64,000 bases of DNA from Epiperipatus broadwayi (lineage: Eukaryota > Onychophora > Udeonychophora > Euonychophora > Peripatidae): NCBI GenBank assembly GCA_028023455.1, contig JAQFVV010006274.1, positions 2,480,001 through 2,544,000 of the forward strand, in the 5' to 3' direction. Under the pieces are notes generated by a model. That model was given only the letters and a program-made list of their open reading frames with translations, made no database searches and was not told where the DNA came from. Shown here piece after piece: positions 19,633-32,225 of this stretch (the stretch's first letter is position 1; the number at the start of each line of letters is the position of its first letter). The position numbers and the translations under genes are program-made.

Positions 19633-20849
19633 TTTTATCACCTGTCACCACGTAGCAATAATATTAAACATAACACTTGTATTCATTCTTCCAGGTCCCT
19701 CCATAATAAATAGATTAATACTAATTCTAAACTCCAAATTTGTAAACATCCCACATCCAATAGTACTCGCATGGGATTTCAACATGTTATATTAAAACTT
19801 CACCAAAAATGGCTTCATCTTCTTTCCTTATGATGAGTGGGTGGTGATTCTTGCCAGAAAGGTCAGTATCTTATAATGAGTAGATACTCATTGCTAATAG
19901 GCCTGTTATTCTATTCACCATCAATACATAACATGGTGAACATTTGTCTAAAAATTCCCCTCTATCTGACCATTCAGTCATTATGGTATCTCTGGATCTT
20001 AATTTTAATGACAAATCAAAAGCCATTATGGAAAGAACCATCAGAATTCTATTTCATTCACACACTCCTGAATTCTATTCTGGAAATAGATTTTATTTGC
20101 AAAAAATGAAAGATATACAAATCGATCCTGTTCAAACTTGGTCTGCTTTTGTTAATATATATCATTTAATATTAACCATCTATTTAGGATCACATCATCT
20201 CTAACAAAATGCCTAAGTCTTATGAATGACACATATAAAAATCATTTTAATATTATAATCAAACTATGATCATCCTAAATGTCTAGCATTAAAGAAAATA
20301 TACCAGTCTATTTCAGAACAACTTAAAAAAACACATAGCATAAAAAGATATTTTTAAATAAACCTCATATCTTAAACAGAAATTATAACAGATAGGTATT
20401 AAGCCATTTTTCTTCAGTTCAAGTATCATATGCCATTAAAATACAATCAGATACTAATTGTGGAGACTTCATTCTGGATTAAATATTCACTTGTTTAAAA
20501 GACAGGCACAAGAACATTCTCCCCTCAATCTATCACAACTTCCTCCACATAGCAAATCAGAAGAATAAATTCAATTTACTTCTAATGACTTTATACAAAA
20601 ATAAAGTCAATAACAGATTCATGGCACCCTGGAATGGATGGGATCCCTAAATTCATATATGCACATTTTAATAAATTTACAGCTCAATAGATGACTAATC
20701 TCACAAATTTTCTATCTAAAGACATATATAGAATACCAGAATTCTAAAATATCATTATTATCCTTTTAGAAGCAAAAAATAATAATTTCCACATTAACAA
20801 CCAATTTCAGTGTCTCCACTAGCCATCAAAATATTTGAATAAGTAATCA

Positions 20850-21960
20850 AAGACAAAATAGATTCCTTCATTATATCAAAATTATCAAAAATACAATTTA
20901 CAAAAAAGGAGTCATCATCAGGGCAGGCTGCATATACATTCAAAACAACTATAGAAACAGTAAGAAATAAAAAAAAATTAGTCTAATTCTTATTCAGTTT
21001 GACATAGAAGCAGCATTTGACATGATATAAATAAATACACTTAATACAATCCTAGAATAAAAATACCAAAGACCTACTTATATTCTTGCTAACCTATTAT
21101 TAAACCTATTTTAAATTGAAAACTCTCACCCCAATCATACCACACTAATCACATCCCAGAAGGTTTCTCTCTTAGTGCCTTATTATTCATTACCTACATA
21201 AACTCTTTAATTAAGATTATAGAAAATAAAATTCCTGAAATTTATATACCCCGCTAATCACCAACATTTTTGCTTAGCTTACATGGATGATCTCTCAATT
21301 TTTTTGTCATCAAAAAAATACCTTGCCAAACTTCTGAAGATTCTTTCAGATGTATAACGACAACTATAAGTTAGCATTCAACATGGAAAAATCTGGTGTA
21401 TGGACATTTGCAATGATAGTAATTTAACAAATCATTTTAAAGACAAATCTAATCTATTCCTTGGATTCCAATTCAACCTGCTTCATTCACCAATGTGGTC
21501 ACTTATACAAAATGCACTTAAAGAAAATAAAATGGGTCAATTCACTAACAAAATCATACCTATCACTTTATGTGAAGATATCACTTTTTAACATGCTGAT
21601 TATTACAAAAATCACATACAACATTCCAACAATACTGAATACCAAAGCTTTCACAAATTGAATAGACTCACTTTGCAGGAAACTTTCTGTGAGGGAAAAA
21701 TATATTTTCTATATCTATAAAATGCTTCAAAAATTCACACTCACAAAATGGTCTAAGGATTCACTCAATTCTAATATTCAGAATCTCCCCTCCTCCCCCA
21801 AAAAAACAAACAAATACTCAATGTGCAAAAAATTCCCATATCTACAAACAATCTGTAAAATCACTCCCACAGATAACCCACCTCTAATTCAAGGATACTT
21901 GAAAGCATTACTCACGCCATTGTTGTCTATAAAAAACTTGGTTTTCAAATCATCATAAAA
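20850..21960 (+). pseudogene. LINE A reverse transcriptase and post-RT region
   Basis: Palm motif A reads QFDIEAAFDMI (about 20995-21027). Motif B reads PEGFSLSALLFITYINSL (about 21154-21210). Motif C reads AYMDDLSIFL (21277-21306) and carries the two catalytic aspartates. FLGFQFNLLHSP (about 21460) corresponds to the conserved LG motif after the palm. The frame changes several times and stops are present. Confidence 0.65.
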
Positions 21961-22729
21961 TAAATTGGGAAATTCATTTACTTTTACATCCTCTACAAGG
22001 GAATGATAAAACTGTGTTCAACGTCACCAATAAACAACCTTGCCATAATTTCAAATTCTGGCCACTTGAGCCAAAATATTGAATGATTTTTTATTTAAAA
22101 TTAACTTTAAATCACTTCCCCAAAATACTTTCTAAGATAAAAACGAAATTTCTAAAATATAGACCATCTATGCACTCTTTACCACAAAGTTTCAGAAACA
22201 CAGGATAACCTTTTTCTTTCTTGCTAAGGACTTAATAACATTTAGTCAATAATATAAATACTCTTCAAAAATAAAAAAAATAAAAATTAATAGCCTATTT
22301 GATTCATTCAAAAAACGGAGTCTTTTCTAACATCAGGATCAATGTATTTATCCTTTATGCCCTATGGTGCACAAGGTGTAAATTCTTATACAACAATAAC
22401 TCTAGAAGACACTTGAATGCATTCAAAAATAAACTAGATAAAATATATCAGACAAAACATTAACAATTAAAAAACTTTAATTGATACCTGGTCTTAATTG
22501 AAGTTATCTTCAAGCCTTTAACAAAGAAATCACAATTAATAAATCTGAAATGAGAAACAAAAACCAAAAAACTTGCCATCATTGCAATACCACAGGTGAA
22601 AACCAGCTCACCCAATTGTGAACTTTTGACTCTTTTCAAAACATATGAAGTTTTAGAAATCTAATAATATGTATACAAAAGAAATAATGTAATATTTTTT
22701 ATTTTGTTGAATAAAGTTCTTTGAAAGCC

Positions 22730-22856
22730 AATAATAATAATAATAATAAAAAAAATATATATATATATAAAAATTATTATATATTAATATTTTTTTTTTT
22801 TTTATTAATTAATTTAATATATAAAAATAATAATAATAATATAATAAAATAAATAA

Positions 22857-22890
<34 letters not shown>

Positions 22891-22912
22891 ATAATAATAA
22901 TAACAACCTTCC
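22730..22912 (+). repeat. (AAT)n and poly(A) tract at LINE A 3' end
   Basis: AAT triplets follow directly after AATAAAGTTCTTTGAAAGCC, then (TA)n, a T-run and a long A-run (about 22858-22888) with further AAT triplets. This is consistent with a microsatellite-type LINE tail that has expanded. Confidence 0.8.
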
Positions 22913-23030
22913 ACTCTTCAGACTACTAGCTTTAGCTGATGAAATGCACAGAGTTCCTTGAAAGCTAATAATAATAATAACAACCTCCCACTCTTCAGAC
23001 TATTAGCTTTAGCTGATGAAATGCATAGAT
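22893..23030 (+). repeat. tandem repeat of about 70 bp
   Basis: CACTCTTCAGACTACTAGCT and its continuation GTGATG-free phrase TTTAGCTGATGAAATGCA occur twice. The copies are joined by GAGTTCCTTGAAAGCT, the same phrase that precedes the AAT tail of LINE A. It looks like a local duplication of LINE ends. Confidence 0.65.
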
Positions 23031-24060
23031 GTATTATAATATTGAACCCAACCATATAGCAGTCAACAACTTATGCAAAAGCTTATTCAAGCATACAATT
23101 ATATCTGTAACAATCTCAAGAACTACTTAGCAATAAAAAAAGTAAAGTCTGTGTCATCCAACAATACATATGAACAAGGAAATACATTTTTTGATTTCTA
23201 AACTACACATCCTCTGTCAGGATGCCAATGCCAATCACAGCTGAGGGGATCACATTTGCAGGCAATAACACATTAAAACAATTTATCATCATTTCAAATA
23301 AAATCTACAAGCATACCACCCATTCAAGGCTCTTTCTGATGTTTTAGAAAATCAAAAACAAACCCCATATTTAACATCACAGTTACCCAGAAGCACCTGA
23401 TCTCAAAATTTGTACATATCAGTCAATTTATTATCCAACACCTGTTTGACCTTGAAAATCACTTATCACAGAAGCCACATGAGGTTCAGGGTTTATAACC
23501 AATTGCAATAGTACTCTTCAATAAAAACAAGCCATCATCTCAATGCTCATCAATCTTCATCCCATCTCAATGGGACCATTTGTCATCAAAATGATTGAAA
23601 AAGCACTCAAGGATAGCCTAGAGACATACATTCTATCACTGATCTCACATATCCAGTTTTCAAGGAAGCAATCATCTACTGCACAAGATGTGATGATCTT
23701 TAAAATCATCTACTGCATAAGCTGCAATGATCTTTAAAAGAATCTTGAACTCAGTACAGATCCAGAAAAGGTGTGCACCAATTGCAGTTCAACTTGATAT
23801 TGAAGCAGCTTTTAACTCAGTCAACATTAAGGCTACAATTAACATGTTGTCTGACACTACAATCCCACACACTCATATGTATCTGCTCACTAACTAACTA
23901 TTCAGATATGAAATTCTTATCATGATCAATGGCAAAAATTCTCTATCATTCATCCTCATACAATCCATATCCCAAGATTCCCCACTCAGCTCATTACTAT
24001 TCACTTTTATACCAATCCACTCTGGCATCATTAATCTTTATACTCCATGAAACTAAAAAT
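23031..24060 (+). pseudogene. LINE B1 reverse transcriptase fragment
   Basis: The RT fingers region is open at 23543-23737 (LHPISMGPFVIKMIEKALKD, then SHIQFSRKQSSTAQD), matching the RPIxL...K.xE and QxGFR..ST motifs. Motif A follows as QLDIEAAFNSVNI (about 23790-23828) and motif B as SQDSPLSSLLF (about 23970-24002). Sequence 3' of about 24060 switches to the endonuclease region of another copy. Stops and frameshifts are frequent. It is close in motif wording to LINE A and B2, so these are one family. Confidence 0.6.
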
Positions 24061-24103
24061 AAACAGGTTTAATGCACACATTCTCAATTCCTTATCAACC
24101 TAT

Positions 24104-24302
24104 GGATTACTATCACTCAACATCATCTCAGATTATTGGAAACCAAAATTTATAAATGATCTCAAATTAACCCTGTGGACTACTTCTATAGACATGACTT
24201 CTGTGGATTACTATCATTCAACATAATTTCAGATTACTGAAACCAAAATTTATAAATGATCTCAAATTAACCCTGTGGACTACTTCCATAGACATGACTT
24301 CT
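24104..24302 (+). repeat. two-copy tandem repeat, unit about 101 bp
   Basis: GGATTACTATCAYTCAACAT and the following ~80 bases occur at 24104-24204 and again at 24205-24302 with few differences, inside the endonuclease region of LINE B2. Confidence 0.8.
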
Positions 24303-26859
24303 GTACTTGTTTCAAAGATAGTTCCTTACCATTAGCAGGTACTGGTATTCTTGTCACCTTCAATTATTTGTTCAAATCATTTAAAATTCTATTTATTAAT
24401 GTGCCCTTACTGATTACCAGTTTTCAATCACTGTATAGTAGCGCTTAACCTAATAATCATCCATATTGCTCCTGACCCTACAATCATTACATATGTCATC
24501 CAAATCATCAATTCAGTTCTTGTACTAGTCCATATCCAACTATATTAATAGGTGATTTCAATCTGGATTACTCAAATATTATAAATAAATTGCTTCATCT
24601 CTTAAACTTCCCACTAATGAGTGCCCATGATTTTCTACCAGAATTTTCTACCACTTTTCACAATAATCAGCATTATTGTTGCATCACTTAACAGAACTTA
24701 ACATTAATTTCATTTCATTATCAGACCAGTCTGCCTAAGCAGTCATATTTAACTACTTCCATTTCATAAAACAATTCATGTGATTCTTTCCCCATTTACT
24801 ATTGAGTTCACATTCTCTGAATCCTATATCATGTTAAAAAGCCTACACTCAATGGATATAAACCCAGTTCAAAAATGCCTCCATACACATATCATTTAGT
24901 ATACAACAATTAACATGATGGTCCCCTCACCTCTGTGTCTTCTAGCATTGGTGAATGAGTTACATAAGCAAATTGCCACTACTAAGTCCACATACCAAAC
25001 AGACCAATAGTTAATCAGTTTAAAAAATATTATCATGTCTGCAAACAGTTGAAGGATTACCACGCAATCAAAAAAAAGAGAAAAAATTTACCTAACCCAG
25101 TAACACACTTGGACAAGAACATACATATGCTAGGCATTGGGTCACCCATCCTCATCACAGATACTTATGGCACTTCAAATTAACATAGGAGTATGTAATG
25201 GATATAATATTATCCATATTATATACTTTACTTCAGACCCATGACACCATCAGTAGACTGTTTTGGACCATCGCAAACTACTATGCCTTTCCAAAACAGC
25301 CAATTTGCTGCAAAACCTGCTATTATTATCTTTCTGGGCACCATGGAATTTCACATTCATTTTGAGTTATCTTCATCATTTCACTATGCTGTACATTTAT
25401 GATTTGGCCAATTCTCTATTCCAATGAATATATAATGTAAAAATTTTGAATACAATTGCCATAATGCCACTTTCTAAAATACCTGAGGCTACATATAATC
25501 TAACCAACCTCAGGCCTATCTTTAAGCAAAGACCAAATTGAATCACACACCCATTATTACATCTACTGTTTGTCAAAAAAACTCCCCCACCAGATAAGCA
25601 ACACTCATATTTTTTGACAATTTCTAATCTCATTCAAAAAAAATAAAAAAACAGTCCCATTGCAGTTCAGTTGACATACAAGCAGTTTTGGATTCTATCT
25701 CAATTAACCTACTTATTCAAATACTCACTACCACCAACATCCTGCCTACTTTGTTATATCTAATCACCCACCTCCTTCTTAATTGTGAGTTACACATTAC
25801 TCTTAATGAGAGAAACTCTTTATCTTTCAATCTCACAGTCAATCTCACAAGAATCACCTGTAAACTCATTACTTTTTACACTTTTATGTAAATTCATTTT
25901 TATTACAAATACAGAACAAAGTTTCCAGAATCCAAATTTTACACAACCATCAATACATTCCCTGCATAGCCTATCATGGATGACATCACTCTCATTCTGC
26001 CTTCTCAGAAACAACTCCCCATATTACCAACAATACTTAATGACTATATCTGCCTATAAACTGCAATTTACTTTCAAAAAAACTGCTGCATGTTTCATAA
26101 AAAAAATCATTTATCCAAGTTTTCCAAGGAAAAGCACTCCATTCTTAGGCTTTCCCATTTCAAAGGTTTCCTTGGTATGAGACTCACAATACAAACCAAG
26201 TTACATACAAGATTCATTACTGCAAATTACCAACTCACTTTCTAAATAATACATATCATTTTACTCCAAGATATACCTGTTCAATAATCATGCTATGAAA
26301 AATATCACATACTATGCATCTATTATTAAATTTTCAAAAAAATCTACTATCAACTCCATGTGCAATAAATTGATTTGGAGCTACAAGACCATATCAATAT
26401 CCATAAAATGACTCAATCACAACTTTTTACAACAGTTTGAGCTTACATGGTATTAGGGTGTTCTATACACAAAAATCATTAGCTTATAGCAGCTATTACC
26501 AAACAGTTTTAAAAAACCTGCCTGCTGAAATTAACAACCACAGATAAACCTCCTCATTCAATGTTATATCTCAAAGATCTTATTTACTCAATCCTAGATA
26601 CAAGCAACCATATCAACCTCTCCCACAATTCCAAATACACTTACTGGAAAACATATAACCTGTTTTATTCAGACCAGACAATGATTATTGCCTCCCCATG
26701 ATCGGAATAAATAATTATTGCCTTTTCTGCCAATTTAAAAAAAAAAAGGGCACTAAAAACAATGTTTTTGACTTTCCAATTAGACTCAATCTGCACAAGC
26801 TTTCAATATCTTTTTTTTTGCACATCATCATCTGTATAAAAATATTGACCCATTCTATG

Positions 26860-26867
26860 GTCTATGC
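26860..26867 (+). other. target site duplication, left (hAT)
   Basis: GTCTATGC directly precedes the terminal CAGTG of the hAT element and is repeated exactly at 28464-28471 after its other end. Confidence 0.85.
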
Positions 26868-28463
26868 CAGTGTTTCCCAACCTGTGGTATGCGTACCACT
26901 GGTGGTACGCGAGTTGCTGGTTGGTGGTACACGAAAAATAATCAATAATGGCGGACATAAAAAAAAAATTAAATCATAAAAATATAGAAACATTTTTTCC
27001 TATAATTCATAAAAATTATTTTAATTAATAATATTATACAGTAAAGTTGTTAATATGTAAAGTCAATAACGATCTTTAATGTTAATGATAAAATTGAAAG
27101 TATGATTAAGAAATTAGATTTTTGGAAACAGTAATATATATAAGTATCGAAAACAATCAACTGGAAGTATTCGAAACTCTACATATTTTTTTGTTTGAAA
27201 ATAAGGTTAGTCTGTCTCAAGATATACGAGAAAATATAATAGCACATTTAACAGGATTAAAATTCTTTATGGAATATTTTCCAAAACCCGAAAACACAAA
27301 TGATAATTGGATTTCAAACCCCTTCTATGCAGAAAATTTAGAAAAAGCTACATCATTATCAATAAAGGATAAAGAAAATTTAATAGAATTATCATGTGAC
27401 AGAACTTTACAAGTAGAATTCAAGCGACACAATCTAATTAATTTTTGGTTAAACATTAAAGAATATGAACAACTTTCTGAGAAAGCTCTTAAATTATTAT
27501 TACCGTTTACTACGGAATTAGTAGGAAGAGCTTTTTCTTCATATATTTTTTTAAAAAATAAGTATCGAAACAGATTGAACGCAGCTGTAGAACCAAATTT
27601 CAAAAAATTATGTTGTTCGAAACAAGCACAAAGAACTCATTAAATTTATTTTATAAAAATATTTGATTATGATAAGAAAATATACTAATTGTTTTTTTTT
27701 TATAATTTTGTGTTTTTATTAAAACCATTTATTAGTAAACGAAATATGACAAAATAGTAGATAAATAATGAGTCGGATCAAGGCAAATCAATCTAAATTA
27801 TTTAATTTGAAAGAATGTATCAGAAAAGGATCATACCCAGAAATTAGAATCTCATTAATTCTTGATCATCTATTGTGGATTACTAGATGTAAGCTAGTAT
27901 TTAATCATCAAAATTTTAATCCTATTAACTTCATGCTGAACAATATAAAGAAAACAAGAACAAGAGATAGCCTGATAACCCCTGAGGTTATTTTTACCAT
28001 GACTTGGGACATGCTGGATTTATCCTCTCCATGGCCCAACCATTAGCAAGATGCTCCAAAAAAGAGAAAACAGACTCAAATTCAGGAAAACCAAATGAAG
28101 GAATGAGAAAACACTTTGAACAAAATATGTACCAAATAACCTTTAATGTAATAATGTAATCTTTAATAAATTATTTTAGAAAAAATATAAAACCTTGAAC
28201 AAACACATACATATAAATATGTTACAGTGAGTTTATAATTTCAGTGAGTTTATAATCTGGTGTGACGTTTAGGCGTGTTTCAATGTAATTTGTCTCATTA
28301 TGAGATGTGAATACATACATGGTCACCCTATAATATATATAATGCAAATAAAATAACACACAATAACAAATTTCACAAAATACAATCATTTTTATGAAGT
28401 GGTACAATTTAGCGTGATGTACTACCAAGTGGTACATGAGCCAAAAAAGGTTGGGAAACGCTG
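26868..28463 (+). mobile_element. hAT-family DNA transposon, internally deleted (1,596 bp)
   Basis: The ends CAGTGTTTCCCAACC and, reverse-complemented, CAGCGTTTCCCAACC form terminal inverted repeats with one mismatch in 15. The flanking 8-bp duplications GTCTATGC are exact; 8-bp target sites are diagnostic of hAT. The left subterminal region has GTACCACTGGTGGTACGC palindromes and the right has related GTACCAC repeats. Inside is only the C-terminal part of a transposase (27122-27643). The N-terminal BED finger and catalytic core are missing, so it is non-autonomous. Confidence 0.85.
27122..27643 (+). pseudogene. hAT transposase C-terminal (dimerisation) domain fragment
   Basis: This is a 173-residue open segment with no upstream transposase core. 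It matches the C-terminus of ZBED5/SCAND3/FAM200-like hAT transposases: EYFPKPENTNDNWISNPF, ENLIELSCDRTLQVEFK, FWLNIKEYEQLSEKALKLLL, PFTTELVGRAFSS, KNKYRNRLNA and KLCCSKQAQ. The conserved Leu-rich dimerisation helix and the KYRNRL motif are visible. In complete family members this domain holds a catalytic Glu and mediates oligomers. The expected C-E-x-G-F-S stretch reads VGRAFSS, which may reflect decay. It is open over its whole length, but the N-terminal two thirds of the protein is deleted. Confidence 0.8.
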
Positions 28464-28471
28464 GTCTATGC
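28464..28471 (+). other. target site duplication, right (hAT)
   Basis: GTCTATGC follows the right terminus and is identical to 26860-26867. Removing the element and one copy restores a reading frame of LINE B2 across the junction. Confidence 0.85.
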
Positions 28472-29212
28472 AATGAAACTGAGGAGTCTCAACAACACAT
28501 TTTCAATGATTGTTGACTACTAAACTCCACATGGCAAAATACATTAGCTGCATACAGGCAGCTTGCTAATTCCATCCATCTATAACTCAGTTCTTCCAAA
28601 GATTACACATTCCTGCAGTGTATAATATTTGTTCTGCTTGACTTCTGGTGTATTCATTGCACCTTTTTGTTAGGTAACAACACCAGAAGGCATCAACACA
28701 CTTTCAACAATAAATTACACCATCTAAAACCATGGGATAACAACATAGCCCCCCTATACATTTTTTCACCACCTAGTTACTCATTAGAGAGCAGTCCAAC
28801 CTATAAGCTGCCACAACCACAGCAGGCAATAATAATAACCTTGAATATTTCATGTGCATCACAATATGACTAGCTACATAAAAAACTATGTTCCAAATAC
28901 TTATTACAATAGTTCAATACAACAGATGGCTATCTAACTGGACCAGTGAAACTCAAGGCAAATGAACTTTAATTCAAAGGTTATGAACATTTCTTTTTAT
29001 ACATCCAATCCTGTGTTATACAAAAAAATATATCATTAGCAGCAATCATGGACAATTACCCATGTTTATATAGTTGTATTGTAATCAGCAATATTCATCA
29101 AATTTATATAATAACAAGCAATCATGATACTTGAAATGCCTTTGTAACCCTGGCAAAACCTTTGTAAAACATTTGTAAAACCTAAGTGGTCAATAAAGTA
29201 TATTATTAAAAC

Positions 29213-29276
<64 letters not shown>

Positions 29277-29304
29277 TAATAACAATAATAACAACAACAA
29301 CAAC

Positions 29305-29380
<76 letters not shown>

Positions 29381-29383
29381 TAA
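29213..29383 (+). repeat. (AAT)n microsatellite at LINE B2 3' end
   Basis: About 170 bases of AAT triplets with AAC interruptions near 29270-29305 and a switch to (ATT)n near 29355. It follows AATAAA-containing LINE 3' sequence. Confidence 0.9.
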
Positions 29384-29800
29384 ATTCTACTTGTTCTCAT
29401 ATTCATATGTATTTGAATCATAGATTCTATCAATTTTATCCTATTTTTGATATCAATATAGTAGTTATTTGATAGAAAGCTGAATAGAAAAATGACTAAT
29501 GATCAGATAATAAAAGACATCAGTATAAAAAGGGAACTATTCAATATGGTAATAATGAGGAGAATAACATTTCTGGGACAAACTTTGAGACATGATATTT
29601 TTTTAATAAAAAGTTTGGAGAGCAAAGTATTGGGAAGAAAGTTGAGGAGCAATTAATAATATTTTAACTTAAAAAATATTATTAGTGAAATAGAATGCAG
29701 TTTATAGCAAATATGAAAAAAGAACTATAAAATGATTGCTGCAGCATTTAGAAAGTGATGTTGATAATCATTATACAACTATTTTCATATGTAATATAGA

Positions 29801-30130
29801 GAGTGTACTAATAGCTCAAACAAGCTCTTAATTGAAAAGTGCAGTAAGAGAAAATATTTGAAATCTTTATCAGCATACCTATCCCCAGACCAATTGGTTT
29901 TGACCTTATGACTAATCTTAGTAAGGAGCTAAAAAATTCAAACACTAGATCTAAAATATCAACTCAAAAATAGCAAGCTCAAAAACAATTGGTCTGGAGA
30001 TAGGAATGTTCCAGATAGAGATTTTAAATGTTTTCTCTTACTGTACATATCAATTAAAAGCTTGTTTGAGCTATTGGTATGCTCTCTATATTACATATGT
30101 AAATACAAGCTTATAAAAGCAATGTCACAC
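29801..30130. mobile_element. older retrozyme-like head-to-head element
   Basis: The left arm (about 29801-29985) reads on the minus strand and the right arm (about 29986-30130) on the plus strand. Both match the 11267-12312 element: shared phrases are CAAACAAGCT with TAATAGCTC, the TTTTCTCTTACTG-like segment, ATCCCCAGACC and ACATATGTAAATACAAGCTT. It is more diverged and shorter. The right arm starts at AAAACAATTGGTC, the 3' half of a hammerhead, exactly as the younger locus starts at GAAACCAGTC. Confidence 0.6.
29887..29940 (-). ncRNA. decayed hammerhead ribozyme motif
   Basis: On the minus strand the order is CTAAGAT, TAGTCATAAGGTC, AAAAC, CAATTGGTC, TGGGG. This follows the layout of the intact motifs, but the core is mutated (CTGA to CTAA, GAAA to AAAA), so no cleavage is expected. 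Stem III (ACCAATTGGT) is longer here than in the younger copies. Confidence 0.5.
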
Positions 30131-31075
30131 TATATATGATTTGCTTTATTGATAACTATTTTCATATTTATAAAAATGTTTTTATTTTTATTTTAGCAAA
30201 AAGTAGAAATAAAAGCTCTATTACAATTTTTGGTTATTATGTTCATCTGAATAAGTGAAGATTTCTTGGAAATGCTTTTAATCTAACTATTATCAATTTA
30301 TCATTTAATAGAGTACTACTTACAAAACTCTATTTTGTTCTTAAAGCTATAACCGCCCCCCTACACACAATCTATTTCCTATCATTCTATCACATTGTTC
30401 TGTATATCTAGTCTATTTATTTTTATTTCTCACAATAATTTTTCCTATTTTCTCTGGCTTTTTTGATGATATAACCTGGCAGTATTTTATTTACAATATG
30501 TATTTTAATTCTTATGTCTTTCAATAATAATATCAGTTGGATTAATAAACACAATAATCACTTCTAAAACATATTACTACATCCTCTCATAACAACATTA
30601 ATTCAACAGTGGGTGTTATTTACAAGTTTATTAAAATTTTTAGAAAGTTTAATTTCTAAATTTTTTTATACAACACACACACAAAAAAATGTTTCAACAA
30701 AAATATTACCATATCTTCTCAGCCTATATATTTAATAATCATAAATTATTAAAAAATATATTTTATATTCATGCTTAGAATTTTTTATTTTTATAAAACT
30801 CAAATTTAATTTTAAATACAGTACACATGTTTTAAACAAAAAACTATCTCAACAGCATAAGGTGGAGATTTTAGAAAAGGCATTATTAATAATCATTGCC
30901 TATCACTATTAATTACCTAAAGCTATTTGAATTAAAACACATGTTGTAAGAACATGTACCTGGTACAATGTGGGAGATGAAAATGAAAAAAAACCCCCAA
31001 AACAAATGATATGCAGGAGTCTGTGATAGAACGATTCATGTGAGAGGAGGGATAATATTACACATATAATATTTG
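30131..31075. other. AT-rich sequence without recognisable features
   Basis: No motif is seen. There is a C-run near 30355-30362 and a short CA run near 30674. Confidence 0.4.
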
Positions 31076-31423
31076 AATACAAATATAGTGTATATACTTA
31101 AGTTAGATTTAATTAGAGGAATTTAACACATACTTTCAAGTTCCTTTGGTCATTCACTCCATTTTAAGTACTTATATAGTTTGCCTGTCAGAAAGCTTGC
31201 CACCTGTTTTATTTTAAATATTATCCATTTTCAGGAGTTTCTGGCACATTGTATTATCAATATGGCTGACTCTAAGTTATGTATTCAATATTTACATTTT
31301 TTTATTAATGATAAAGAAGCACAAAAGTCCAAAGGGTTGTAAATGAAATTGTTTTAATGTAAATGCAGTAAAGAAAAATAAAAGTAAAACATGATTAACT
31401 AAACTATAACAAAGATGCAAACA

Positions 31424-31660
31424 TCAAAGCCTATCCTGTAATTTTGAAAATATTGCTCTGAAACACACAAACATCTTGTAATTAAATTTTTTTAATATAC
31501 ACCAGCTATAAAATAATCTCAGTGCACTCACAAACAGTATTTTGGAGCCTAAATAACCATGTTTCTTTTCAAACAGATATTCACTTAGAACATGTTCACA
31601 CACAACATCTCCCTTGTGTCTCTGTTTGCTTATAAAGTGTAATATCATGGTCATTATCAC
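31424..31660 (-). other. short open frame in left palindrome arm
   Basis: This is a 78-residue open frame containing MIMTMILHFISKQRHKGDVVCEH and ending CFRAIFSKLQDRL. It is the mirror partner of frames in the right arm (MIMILHFMCEWRHNDQYICEN at about 32367; CFSAIFSKL at 32566). The similarity follows from the palindrome. I do not recognise the family; it may be a relic of a transposon protein or non-coding. Confidence 0.3.
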
Positions 31661-32225
31661 ATAATTTTCATGTGGGAACTATTTTATAATTCTGAAAATA
31701 TTTCACTGCATCTTGTTCTATTGATGAATGATTCCAAATTTTAATCATATTTTCTAAAATGATATGTCAATAAAAAAATAACATTAATTTTTAACCACGT
31801 TATCTTTTCACTTTATGTTAACATTTGGATGTTATGTTTTGAATGGAATTTATTAAAAAATGTATTCAATTTTTTTTAAATTAAAATTTAATTTAATATA
31901 TATTTGTTAATATTTTTTGAAGTTAACAAACTATACATGTTCGAGAAAAAAAAATGTAAACAATTTTCAGGATCGAAGTATTTATTTACAATTTTTTTCT
32001 CGAAATTATTTTCTTGAACATAAGTTTATTAACTTTTAAAAATGTATTCTAAATTAACTTTTAGAATTTTTTTTAATGTATTCTAAATTGAGTATTAATT
32101 TTAAAAAATGCGAATACATTTTCAAATAAATTCCATTCGCAATATAATATTCGAATGTTAACAAGAGGTGAACAGATAACGTGTGGTAAATTAATATTAT
32201 TTTTTTTTTTGACAATCATTAACAC

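Larger units (their letters stand above)
16881..22729 (+). mobile_element. decayed full-length LINE A (ORF1, endonuclease, reverse transcriptase)
   Basis: Parts occur in the expected order on the + strand. ORF1 carries CCHC-like knuckles (about 17440-17720), an apurinic-type endonuclease start follows (19366-19630), the reverse transcriptase palm lies at about 20850-21300, a post-RT region at 21400-21960 and a C-terminal CHHCN-like motif near 22578. The 3' end has AATAAA at 22710-22715 and then (AAT)n. It is broken by many stops and frameshifts and by an insertion of another LINE tail on the opposite strand (18305-18990). The clade is not certain; two knuckles in ORF1 and the C-terminal Cys/His motif suggest an L1/Tx1-like element. 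Confidence 0.65.
24061..29212 (+). mobile_element. decayed LINE B2, interrupted by a hAT element
   Basis: The endonuclease part includes GIxVTF (about 24340) and PTILIGDFNLDYSN (24537-24578, the GDFN motif), then SLSDQ (about 24718). The RT part includes LTNLRPIF (about 25500), VDIQAVLDSISIN motif A (about 25670), SISQESPVNSLLF motif B (about 25836) and MDDITLIL motif C (25976-25999). The C-terminal Cys/His motif is split by the hAT insertion at 26868-28463. The 3' end is CAATAAAG (29191) and then (AAT)n. Excluding the hAT, the copy is about 3.6 kb. Many stops are present. Confidence 0.6.

Noticed and set aside
29206-29433. Open frame of poly-Ile and poly-Asn
   Set aside because: It is a translation of the (AAT)n repeat.
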